Made by a program: the position numbers and the translations under genes. The notes beneath the pieces were generated by a model. That model was not told where the DNA came from. It did not search any database and saw nothing but the letters and a program-made list of their open reading frames with translations. Of a DNA stretch of 64,000 nt, positions 17,193 through 24,861 are shown in pieces. Numbering within the stretch: the first letter of the stretch is position 1; each line of letters begins with the position of its first letter. The DNA is from JABMQB01 sp963678235 (GTDB taxonomy: Bacteria; Bacteroidota; Bacteroidia; Bacteroidales; Prolixibacteraceae): positions 868,001 through 932,000 of the forward strand of contig OY782766.1 in assembly GCA_963678235.1 (NCBI GenBank), written 5' to 3'.

Positions 17193-18263
17193 ATGATGAA
17201 TAGGACCGAGCTGCTTAAAAAACTATTGCCGGGATTCATCCCTCTTTTTGTTTTTATTATCGCCGATGAAATTTGGGGAACAAAAATTGGTTTGTATGTT
17301 GCAGTTGCGGTTGGTGTTGCTGAATTTGCCTACGTTTGGGTAAAAGATAAGCGATTCGATAAATTTATCCTGCTTGATACTTTGCTACTTGTTGCCCTTG
17401 GAGCGGTTTCCATTCTTCTCAACAACGATGTATTTTTTAAACTCAAGCCCGGATTAATTGAAATAATATTGGTTGCAGTTCTTGGGGTATCCGCATTTTC
17501 ACCGCTAAATATCATTGGTTTAATGAGCCAAAGATATATGAAAGACCTAAAAATGTCGCAGCAGCAAATAAATGCCATGCGGCAAAACTTGAAGGTATTA
17601 TTCTTTGTGTTTCTGCTTCACACGGCGCTGGTTTTTTACGCCACTTTTTTTATGAGCAAAGAGGCATGGGCATTTATAAGTGGAGGTTTGTTCTACATTT
17701 TGTTTGGAGTATATTTTATCATTGAACTTGCCAGGCAAAAGCTCAAAAACAAGTCACTTGCCAAAGAAGAGTGGGTCCCAATTGTTGATGAGAACGGAAA
17801 AATTACAGGTCAGGCACCAAGAAGCCAGGTTCATAATGGCAGCCATTTGTTACACCCTGTGGTTCATTTGCACGTGATCCATAAAAACAAAGCCATTTTG
17901 CTACAAAAGCGCCCAATGAACAAACTGATTCAACCAGGGAAATGGGATACCGCGGTTGGTGGCCACATTTCTGCAGGGGAAACTCTTGATCAGGCATTAA
18001 AAAAAGAAGCGTACGAAGAGCTTGGTCTAAAAGACTTTACTGCAAAACTTTTAAAAACCTACGTTTGGAAATCGGAGGTGGAAAGCGAATTGGTGTATAT
18101 GTTTGTCAGCTTTGACTATATAAATCCCATCAATCATTCAGATGAAGTGGAGGAAGCCCGGTTTTGGACTAAAAATCAAGTTCAAAAACAACTGGGAAAC
18201 AATATTTTCACGCCCAACTTTGAGCATGAATTCAAATTACTACAAGATTACAACCTTTTCTAA
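17193..18263 (+). CDS. Membrane protein with C-terminal Nudix hydrolase domain
   Basis: A 356-residue fusion. Residues 1-185 contain about six hydrophobic helices resembling septation-protein/VC0807-type membrane domains (LLPGFIPLFVFIIADEIWGTKIGLYVAVAVGVAEF and later helices). Residues 190-356 are a Nudix domain: WVPIVDENGKITGQAPRSQVH, then a Nudix box at about 256-279 (GHISAGE then KEAYEELGL). The box has Lys where the consensus RE-U-x-EE-x-G-U has Arg; the catalytic glutamates remain. The Nudix half is of the Idi/YfcD-like type. Substrate unknown. Convergent with the next gene. Confidence 0.85.
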   Translation: MMNRTELLKKLLPGFIPLFVFIIADEIWGTKIGLYVAVAVGVAEFAYVWVKDKRFDKFILLDTLLLVALGAVSILLNNDVFFKLKPGLIEIILVAVLGVSAFSPLNIIGLMSQRYMKDLKMSQQQINAMRQNLKVLFFVFLLHTALVFYATFFMSKEAWAFISGGLFYILFGVYFIIELARQKLKNKSLAKEEWVPIVDENGKITGQAPRSQVHNGSHLLHPVVHLHVIHKNKAILLQKRPMNKLIQPGKWDTAVGGHISAGETLDQALKKEAYEELGLKDFTAKLLKTYVWKSEVESELVYMFVSFDYINPINHSDEVEEARFWTKNQVQKQLGNNIFTPNFEHEFKLLQDYNLF

Positions 18264-18324
18264 CGGTGATTCGATTTCCAAATCGCATTTAATTTAGACG
18301 AATTAAATCTGCCATTTCCCAAAA

Positions 18325-19023
18325 TCATCCCAACAAAAATATCACCGGGCGTTTATGCATGTCTGGCACATTGCCTTTCCAGTCTTTCATTGTTTTTGTA
18401 ACGATGTATTCTTTTTCCCCGGTAATATCCATTGCAATACAAAGCTTGGTAGAAGCAGAGCATTTGCTGAGTAAATCGTTCACTAATTGGTTATTACGGT
18501 ATGGAGTTTCAATAAAAATCTGGGTTTGCTTATCATGCCTGACTTTTTTATCCAGATACATAATTGTTCGGGTACGTTCGTAAGGTTTTACCGGAATATA
18601 ACCAATAAATGCAAAATTTTGCCCGTTCAAGCCCGATGCCATTAACGACAATAAAATGGAGGATGGACCAACCAGTGGTATCACTTTAATCCCGTTTTTA
18701 TGCGCCAATTCCACAATATCAGCCCCCGGATCGGCAACCCCCGGACATCCAGCTTCAGAGATTATTCCAACATCATAGCCTTTCAATAAAGGTGCTATCG
18801 AATCCATTTTTTCCTTGTACGAAGTTCTTTTGTTTAAAAGGAAAAAAGTAAGCTCATCAATATTGATCGATGGTTCAACTTTTTTAAGAAAACGCCTTGC
18901 GGTTCTTACATTCTCAACAATGAAATATTTTGTTTGTACGCAAATTGGTTTTATTTCCGTGGGAAGTACTCCATCCCGCGAATCTTCGCTTAATACGTTT
19001 GGGATCAGGTATAATGTTGCCAT
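18325..19023 (-). CDS. SAM-dependent methyltransferase, tetrapyrrole-methylase (RsmI-like) family
   Basis: About 232 residues from MATLYLIPNVLSED. The family motif region reads ISEAGCPGVADPGADIVELAHKNGIKVIPLVGPSSILLSLMASGLNG, as in RsmI, which 2'-O-methylates C1402 of 16S rRNA. The protein is shorter than RsmI and its N-terminus differs. Bacteroidota often carry a second RsmI-like paralogue, so I do not assign the rRNA target. Start at 19023 fits the family N-terminus better than 19041. Confidence 0.85.
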   Translation of the reverse strand: MATLYLIPNVLSEDSRDGVLPTEIKPICVQTKYFIVENVRTARRFLKKVEPSINIDELTFFLLNKRTSYKEKMDSIAPLLKGYDVGIISEAGCPGVADPGADIVELAHKNGIKVIPLVGPSSILLSLMASGLNGQNFAFIGYIPVKPYERTRTIMYLDKKVRHDKQTQIFIETPYRNNQLVNDLLSKCSASTKLCIAMDITGEKEYIVTKTMKDWKGNVPDMHKRPVIFLLG

Positions 19024-19093
19024 TTCGTAAATTTTTGCCAAAAATACAGATAAGAAATGAGTTTATTAAGCCAGTGTATTACTATTTTTGGAT

Positions 19094-19885
19094 ATGCAAA
19101 ATACTGGACGCATTAAAATAACGTTTTTAGGAACAGGGACTTCACAAGGCGTACCTATTATTGGCTGTAATTGTGATGTTTGCAAGTCAACCAACACTAA
19201 AGACAAACGCCTGCGTTCTTCTATTTTAATTCAGGTGAAGGATAAAAACATAGTGATAGATGCTGGACCGGATTTTCGGCAACAAATGCTCAAACAAAAC
19301 CTTCAGAAACTTGATGCCATTTTAATTTCACATGAGCACGTCGATCATATTTTTGGTTTAGACGATATCCGTTCCTTTAATTGGAGGCAAAAAAAACCGA
19401 TGGATATTTATGCCGAGCATAGGGTAGAAGTTGCCATAAAACGTATTTTTGATTATGTTTTTGCGTCCACCAAATATCCGGGAATCCCGCAAATGATGAT
19501 CCATAGGATTGAAAACAAGCCATTTACAATTGATGATTTAACTATCGTTCCAATTAGGGGAATGCATTACCGTTTACCTGTTTTTGGATATCGGATTGCG
19601 GATATTGCCTATATTACAGACGTAAATTTTATTTCGAATGAAGAAAAACAAAAACTTCAAAACCTGGATATCCTCATTGTGAATGCCTTGAGGAAAAGCG
19701 AACACATTTCCCATTTTAGCTTTAGCCAGGCACTGGAATTGATTAAAGAACTTTCCCCGAAAAGATCATACCTTACCCATATGAGCCATGAAATGGGATT
19801 TCACAATGAATTGGAGAAAGAACTTCCCGATAATGTTTTCTTGGCATACGATGGATTGGAACTGAAAAGTAGCCTTGAAATTTAA
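19094..19885 (+). CDS. MBL-fold metallo-hydrolase (PhnP-like)
   Basis: About 263 residues. N-terminal FLGTGTSQGVPIIGCNCDVCKS holds the CxCxxC-type cysteines seen in PhnP-like phosphodiesterases. The metal site is S-H-E-H-V-D-H (HxHxDH), with a later aspartate in YITDVNF and a histidine in YLTHMSHEMG. A cyclic-phosphate phosphodiesterase role is likely, but the substrate is not known. ATG at 19094 is used because the TTG at 19088 lies in a TATTTTTG -7-like element. Its 3' end is 5 bp from the convergent MFS gene. Confidence 0.88.
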   Translation: MQNTGRIKITFLGTGTSQGVPIIGCNCDVCKSTNTKDKRLRSSILIQVKDKNIVIDAGPDFRQQMLKQNLQKLDAILISHEHVDHIFGLDDIRSFNWRQKKPMDIYAEHRVEVAIKRIFDYVFASTKYPGIPQMMIHRIENKPFTIDDLTIVPIRGMHYRLPVFGYRIADIAYITDVNFISNEEKQKLQNLDILIVNALRKSEHISHFSFSQALELIKELSPKRSYLTHMSHEMGFHNELEKELPDNVFLAYDGLELKSSLEI

Positions 19886-19890
19886 AGTTG

Positions 19891-21057
19891 TTATTTTTCC
19901 TTTAACCATGGAAAAACCACGGCAATAGAGGCAATAAAATAGAGACAGCCCGCACAAATCAAGGCATATTTTAGGCTAAGGTGATCCGTCATCCATCCCA
20001 AAGCGGGCCCAATAATTGCAAAGTTTATCCGGATAATAAAATTCCTAACCGACAACATGGTTGCCCTGACATCCGACTCGGTGTATTTATTGATATAATT
20101 CTTTAAAATTGGTGTTGCAATGCCCCTTGCCAGGTAAAAGAAAAACAAAAATGCAAGTCCCCAAACCGAAACAAACAATCCGGAAGTTATATAGCCTATA
20201 CTTATTAAAACCACAATAAGCAACATTGATTGCCCTCTTCCCAGGAACTTCTCAACCTTATGGGCAAAAACGGATGAAACACCCACTGTCACGTTTAGCA
20301 GGGTCCACATCACCCCAAACAATGCGGGCGATAAACCAATTTCTTTGAAAAAAGGTTGGACAAACCACGCAAAGGTTAACGTTGCTGTGCCTGTAATGGC
20401 AGAGTAAACTATGGCAATCCGCAAATTCCGGTTAACAAAAAGTGTGTTTTTTATGGAGAAAAAAGTATCCGAGATCGAAGTAAAAACTTTTTTAACATGC
20501 AAATTTGGTTCTGTCAATAAAAAAGCTGCCGGAATAGCCGTGGCAGCCATAACCGTCTGAAAATAAAAAGGGGTTCTGTAACTAATTGCAGCTAGCAGTC
20601 CGCCAATCACCCCGGCAATTGCTTCCGCAAAATTCCCGACCGAAGTAATCCTGCCTTCCTCTTTAATATATTCCTTTTCTGATTGCCTTGATTTAAGGCT
20701 GTCGTAAAGCATGGCAGAGTCAGCCCCCGACACAAAACTGTGTCCGATTCCGAGAACAATTTCGGCAAGAATAAATCCCAAAAATGTAAACGAAAAGCTA
20801 TAAACCAGGAAACCGGTTGCACCTAAAATACTGCCCAACAATAAAGTATTTTTTCTTCCCCACACATCGGCGAAATACCCTGAAGGGATTTCCATAACAA
20901 CAATGGCAATGGAATAAATTGATTTCAGCACCAGAAACTTCTCGGTACTCATTCCATTATCCAAATAAAATAAATATACCACTGGCATAACCATGTTAAA
21001 CCACTTCGATATTTTAATCAGGTAGAGTAGGAAAATATTTCTTTTCAGCTTATCCAT
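19891..21057 (-). CDS. MFS transporter
   Basis: About 388 residues with roughly twelve hydrophobic segments. The loop between helices 2 and 3 shows GYFADVWGRKNTLLLGS, the classic MFS motif A. The middle loop is long and basic (LKSRQSEKEYIKEEGRITSVGNF). Substrate unknown; there is no adjacent regulator. Start at 21057 (MDKLKRNIF) rather than 21069. Confidence 0.88.
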   Translation of the reverse strand: MDKLKRNIFLLYLIKISKWFNMVMPVVYLFYLDNGMSTEKFLVLKSIYSIAIVVMEIPSGYFADVWGRKNTLLLGSILGATGFLVYSFSFTFLGFILAEIVLGIGHSFVSGADSAMLYDSLKSRQSEKEYIKEEGRITSVGNFAEAIAGVIGGLLAAISYRTPFYFQTVMAATAIPAAFLLTEPNLHVKKVFTSISDTFFSIKNTLFVNRNLRIAIVYSAITGTATLTFAWFVQPFFKEIGLSPALFGVMWTLLNVTVGVSSVFAHKVEKFLGRGQSMLLIVVLISIGYITSGLFVSVWGLAFLFFFYLARGIATPILKNYINKYTESDVRATMLSVRNFIIRINFAIIGPALGWMTDHLSLKYALICAGCLYFIASIAVVFPWLKEK

Positions 21058-21193
21058 AATCAGGCACAAATGTAAGAAACTCTTTAATATTGGATTTTCA
21101 ATTTAAATCTTTGAAATTCAAAAATTAAAGAACAAATTAATTTCAATTTAAAAGCGAAAAGTGAAATAAACTTTTAATTCTTTAAATAAACCT

Positions 21194-21201
21194 TATTTTT
21201 G
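21194..21201 (+). promoter_or_regulatory. -7 element upstream of asnA
   Basis: TATTTTTG, matching TAnnTTTG, 33 bp before the asnA start. The -33 region is AT-rich without a clear TTTG. Confidence 0.4.
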
Positions 21202-21233
21202 CTGTCACAGACAAACAGCTAAGATATTAAAAC

Positions 21234-22268
21234 ATGAAATTATTTATTCCTGAAAACTATGCGTCGGTTTTAGACGTCAAGCAAACGGAGCACGCAATTA
21301 AGCTGGTAAAAGACTTTTTCCAATTAAACCTTTCATCCGAATTAAAACTAAGAAGGGTTACTGCTCCATTATTTGTAAAACAAGGTACCGGCATAAACGA
21401 TGATTTAAATGGGATTGAACGTCCGGTTTCATTCCCAATAAAAGAAATGAACGAAGAAGTGGCAGAAATTGTCCAGTCTCTGGCAAAATGGAAAAGATTG
21501 GCCTTAGCCGACCTTGAAATAGTTCAAGGACATGGTATTTATACGGATATGAATGCCATTCGCCCTGATGAAGAACTATCCAACATTCATTCACTTTACG
21601 TTGATCAATGGGACTGGGAAAGGGTTATTTCAACAGAAGAAAGAAATTTAGCTTTTCTAAAGAAAGCAGTGCGTAAAATATATTCTGTACTGGTTCGGAC
21701 AGAATATCTACTATCTGAGGTTTATCCTGTAATTGACGCAATCCTCCCTGAAGAAATTACATTTATCCATACAGAAGAATTATTAGAGCTTTATCCCAAC
21801 ATGACCCCAAAAGAACGGGAATTCGAAGCGGCAAAAAAATATGGGGCAATATTTATTATCGGAATTGGAGGTGAATTGGGCAACGGTGAAATCCATGATG
21901 GACGTGCCCCCGATTATGATGACTGGACCACATGTACCGAAAATGGGTTTAAAGGTTTAAATGGCGATATTGTGGTTTGGAATCCGATACTCAACAACGC
22001 ATTCGAAATTTCATCAATGGGGATTCGGGTGGATAAAGAAACATTGGTAAAACAGTTAAAAAGCAGGGGTCTTGAAGAGCGGAAAGAGCTCATGTGGCAT
22101 AAAATGCTATTAAACGGTGATCTGCCGTTGTCAATTGGAGGTGGAATTGGCCAATCAAGGCTTTGCATGTATTTTTTAAGAAAAGCTCATATTGGAGAAA
22201 TACAGTCGAGTATATGGCCAACTGATATGATTGAGGAATGTAAAATAAATAACATTCACATCCTATAA
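21234..22268 (+). CDS. asnA: Aspartate--ammonia ligase (asparagine synthetase A)
   Basis: Ammonia-dependent asparagine synthetase of the class II aminoacyl-tRNA-synthetase fold, 344 residues. Family segments: RRVTAPLFVKQGTGINDDLNGIERPVSF, DQWDWERVISTEERNL, IGIGGELGNGEIHDGRAPDYDDW and GGGIGQSRLCMYFLRKAHIGEIQ. Full length. Monocistronic, followed by tRNA-Arg. Confidence 0.96.
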   Translation: MKLFIPENYASVLDVKQTEHAIKLVKDFFQLNLSSELKLRRVTAPLFVKQGTGINDDLNGIERPVSFPIKEMNEEVAEIVQSLAKWKRLALADLEIVQGHGIYTDMNAIRPDEELSNIHSLYVDQWDWERVISTEERNLAFLKKAVRKIYSVLVRTEYLLSEVYPVIDAILPEEITFIHTEELLELYPNMTPKEREFEAAKKYGAIFIIGIGGELGNGEIHDGRAPDYDDWTTCTENGFKGLNGDIVVWNPILNNAFEISSMGIRVDKETLVKQLKSRGLEERKELMWHKMLLNGDLPLSIGGGIGQSRLCMYFLRKAHIGEIQSSIWPTDMIEECKINNIHIL

Positions 22269-22303
22269 TGAACTTGAGTTATGAATGGCATTTTTTTATC
22301 AAA

Positions 22304-22336
22304 TTGTATGCTGGATAATATAATTTTTTATCTTTG
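22304..22336 (+). promoter_or_regulatory. Promoter of tRNA-Arg
   Basis: TTG (22304-22306), 22-bp spacer and TATCTTTG (22329-22336), matching the Bacteroidota TAnnTTTG -7 element. The tRNA begins 18 bp later, leaving a short 5' leader. Confidence 0.55.
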
Positions 22337-22353
22337 CACCGCAATTTAAGGAT

Positions 22354-22430
22354 GCCTCAGTAGCTCAGCTGGATAGAGCAACGGCCTTCTAAGCCGTAGG
22401 TCATGGGTTCGAGTCCCGTCTGGGGTACCA
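22354..22430 (+). tRNA. tRNA-Arg (anticodon UCU)
   Basis: A complete cloverleaf: acceptor GCCTCAG (22354-22360) with CTGGGGT (22420-22426); D stem GCTC/GAGC; anticodon stem ACGGC/GCCGT around loop CTTCTAA, anticodon TCT at 22388-22390; T stem ATGGG/CCCGT with loop TTCGAGT; discriminator A (22427) and an encoded CCA (22428-22430). The last 18 bp (22413-22430) recur in each of the tandem units downstream. Confidence 0.97.
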
Positions 22431-23318
22431 CATTAGCACTTGTTTAACACAGGTGCTTTTTTTATTCCAAAATTTATAAAACTCAGCATTATAGGGACGA
22501 GAAGTTTATCCCGATATGATCGGGAAGTCCCGTCTGGGGTACCACATTAGCACTTGTTTAACACAGGTGCTTTTTTTATTCCAAAATTTATAAAACTCAG
22601 CATTATAGGGACGAGAAGTTTATCCCGATATGATCGGGAAGTCCCGTCTGGGGTACCACATTAGCACTTGTTTAACACAGGTGCTTTTTTTATTCCAAAA
22701 TTTATAAAACTCAGCATTATAGGGACGAGAAGTTTATCCCGATATGATCGGGAAGTCCCGTCTGGGGTACCACATTAGCACTTGTTTAACACAGGTGCTT
22801 TTTTTATTCCAAAATTTATAAAACTCAGCATTATAGGGACGAGAAGTTTATCCCGATATGATCGGGAAGTCCCGTCTGGGGTACCACATTAGCACTTGTT
22901 TAACACAGGTGCTTTTTTTATTCCAAAATTTATAAAACTCAGCATTATAGGGACGAGAAGTTTATCCCGATATGATCGGGAAGTCCCGTCTGGGGTACCA
23001 CATTAGCACTTATTTAACACAGGTGCTTTTTTTATTCCAAAATTTATAAAACTCAGCATTATAGGGACGAGAAGTTTATCCCGATATGATCGGGAAGTCC
23101 CGTCTGGGGTACCACATTAGCACTTGTTTAACACAGGTGCTTTTTTATTCCAAAATTTATAAAACTCAGCATAATAGGGACGAGAAGTTTATCCCGATAT
23201 GATCGGGAAGTCCCGTCTGGGGTACCACATAAGCACTTGTTTAACACAGGTGCTTTTTTATTTCTATAATTTGTAAAACACAGCATGATAGGGACGAGAA
23301 GTTTATCCTGACATAATC
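22413..23318 (+). repeat. Tandem 114-bp array, each unit carrying a copy of the tRNA-Arg 3' end
   Basis: Units begin at 22413, 22527, 22641, 22755, 22869, 22983, 23097 and 23210 (period 114 bp; 113 for the seventh). Each starts with the 18-bp tRNA 3' end GTCCCGTCTGGGGTACCA, then a terminator-like hairpin and T tract, an AT-rich stretch, and a second palindrome ending in GGGA. Copies 1-5 read identical. Copy 6 has one G-to-A change; copy 7 has one fewer T and a T-to-A change; copy 8 shares the shorter T run and diverges strongly at its end. The first unit's tRNA part belongs to the functional tRNA. The layout parallels the repeats described downstream of E. coli tyrT. No ORF spans the array. 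Confidence 0.95.
22435..22463 (+). terminator. Intrinsic terminator of tRNA-Arg, repeated in every tandem unit
   Basis: AGCACTTGT (22435-22443) pairs with ACAGGTGCT (22449-22457; one G-T pair) around TTAAC, followed by seven T. It begins five bases after the CCA. The same structure recurs at 114-bp intervals in the array. Confidence 0.85.
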
Positions 23319-23641
23319 CTTAAAGTAAGAAGTTTTGGGTGAGGCGAATTCCAATTCGCCACGACTTTTAGGCAATATAACGTTAAATAAGTAATTTGAT
23401 ACGGAAAAACCTAAATCAATCAAACCTTATTCCCTAAACTTTTATGGTACTGAATAAATACATCAAAAATCATAGGCATATCCATTTCGCCACTATAGAA
23501 TCACCTCTCTTTCTGTTAATTTTTTCCTAACGAAATGTTAATGAATTTGCACTATTTAGACAAGTACTAAATACCTTCTAGCAGTTGTAATTAAAGGTAT
23601 AACAAGCTATTTTTACGATGAATTAACTTTAATCAATTGTC
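23319..23641. other. Gene-free spacer with one perfect palindrome and a weak promoter
   Basis: A perfect 18-bp palindrome-like hairpin, GGCGAATT-CC-AATTCGCC, lies at 23343-23360. A weak promoter candidate for the propeller cluster is TTG (23585-23587), 20-bp spacer, TATTTTTA (23608-23615), 34 bp before the start of the first propeller gene. No coding region is convincing here. Confidence 0.5.
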
Positions 23642-24856
23642 ATGAAACAAAAAACAATCTTATCAATCTTTATGCTCCTGTTTATATGTGCTGCAATCAG
23701 TGCCCAAACACCTACAAAATGGCGTGGTGATAATGCCAATGGAGTATATAATGAAACCGGAGTACTAAAATCATGGCCTGCAAACGGTCCTGAAATACTT
23801 TGGCATTTCGATGCTTTAGGCGATGGATATTCATCACCAGTATTTTATAATAATAAAATATATGTAACCGGCATGGAAGAGCCTACTGGTTTTGTTTATT
23901 GTTTAACGAACGATGGAAAGCTGCTATGGAAAAAAGAATATGGCAAAGAATGGTTCGAAAATTTTCCGGGCAGCAGAACTTCGCCTGTTATTATGGAAGG
24001 TAAACTTTACATGTATACCGGAAACGGAGTCATTCAATGTATGGATGCCGAAACTGGGGATAAGTTATGGTCGAAAGATGTGATGAACGATCTTGATGGC
24101 AGAAATATTCGCTGGGGGGTAACCGAAACATTAGTAATTGATGGGGACATTCTTTACTGTACGCCTGGCGGGGTGGTCAATAACGTTATAGCCCTAAATC
24201 GCAACAATGGAGATTTAATCTGGGCAGATAAAGGAGAGGGTGAAAAATCAGCTTATTGTACCCCTCTTTTAATTGAATTACCTTCCAAAAAGATATTGGT
24301 AACAATGACCGAAAACCACATTATCGGATTAAATGCGGCAACAGGGAAAAAACTCTGGTCATATGAGCAAACCAACAGATGGTCGGTTCATGCAAATACC
24401 CCTGTCTATTATGATGGTGGCTTGTTTTGCTTCAGTGGTTATGGGCAAGGTGGCGTTAAACTAAAATTAAGTGCCGATGGCAATTCTGTGAGCAAAGAAT
24501 GGTTCCTTCAAGACCTTGATAGCCGAATGGGAGGTATTGTTCTAATCGATGGTGTCCTTTATGGTTCAGGCGATAAATACAGATCGTGGAAAGCAGTTGA
24601 TTGGAAAACAGGAGAAATTAAATACGAGTCGGAAGAAATTAGCAAAGGTGTTGTTATTGCTGCCGATGGAATGCTTTTTTGTTATGGCGACAGAGGTGAA
24701 ATTGCCTTGGTTAAGGTTGATCCAACAAAATTTGTTGTGAGCGGAAAAGCTGACGTTGAACTAGGTACGGCGCAACATTGGGCACATCCTGTATTAAATC
24801 AGGGACGCTTATTTATTCGTCATGGGCAATCTCTAATTGCTTACAAAGTGAAATAA
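23642..24856 (+). CDS. Secreted PQQ-like beta-propeller protein (propeller 1)
   Basis: A 404-residue exported protein. Signal peptide 1-21 (ending AAISAQ), then a WD/PQQ-type propeller with repeated blade endings of the form D/N-G-x-L-W or TG-x-x-L-W (TNDGKLLWKKEYG, DAETGDKLWSKDV, NRNNGDLIWADKG, AATGKKLWSYEQ). Near the N-terminus it has TKWRGDNANGVYNETGVLKSWP, and the C-terminus reads HWAHPVLNQGRLFIRHGQSL, both shared with the next two genes. No CxxCH haem motif is seen, so it is not a quinohaemoprotein. First gene of the long cluster. Confidence 0.88.
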   Translation: MKQKTILSIFMLLFICAAISAQTPTKWRGDNANGVYNETGVLKSWPANGPEILWHFDALGDGYSSPVFYNNKIYVTGMEEPTGFVYCLTNDGKLLWKKEYGKEWFENFPGSRTSPVIMEGKLYMYTGNGVIQCMDAETGDKLWSKDVMNDLDGRNIRWGVTETLVIDGDILYCTPGGVVNNVIALNRNNGDLIWADKGEGEKSAYCTPLLIELPSKKILVTMTENHIIGLNAATGKKLWSYEQTNRWSVHANTPVYYDGGLFCFSGYGQGGVKLKLSADGNSVSKEWFLQDLDSRMGGIVLIDGVLYGSGDKYRSWKAVDWKTGEIKYESEEISKGVVIAADGMLFCYGDRGEIALVKVDPTKFVVSGKADVELGTAQHWAHPVLNQGRLFIRHGQSLIAYKVK

Positions 24857-24861
24857 CCACC

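Noticed and set aside
22413..23318. CRISPR array
   Set aside because: The whole 114-bp unit repeats with no variable spacers, the repeat contains a tRNA end and a terminator, and no cas genes are present.
22527..23318. A run of tRNA pseudogenes
   Set aside because: Each unit holds only the last 18 bp (half of the T arm and the 3' acceptor strand). There is no D arm or anticodon arm, so these are tail copies and not degenerate tRNA genes.
23241..23423. Short minus-strand ORF (60 codons) beyond the tandem array
   Set aside because: It runs into the repeat and the palindrome, has no recognisable product and no promoter.
24778..24861. Longer start for propeller 2
   Set aside because: The added residues overlap the previous gene and would destroy the signal peptide that begins at 24862.
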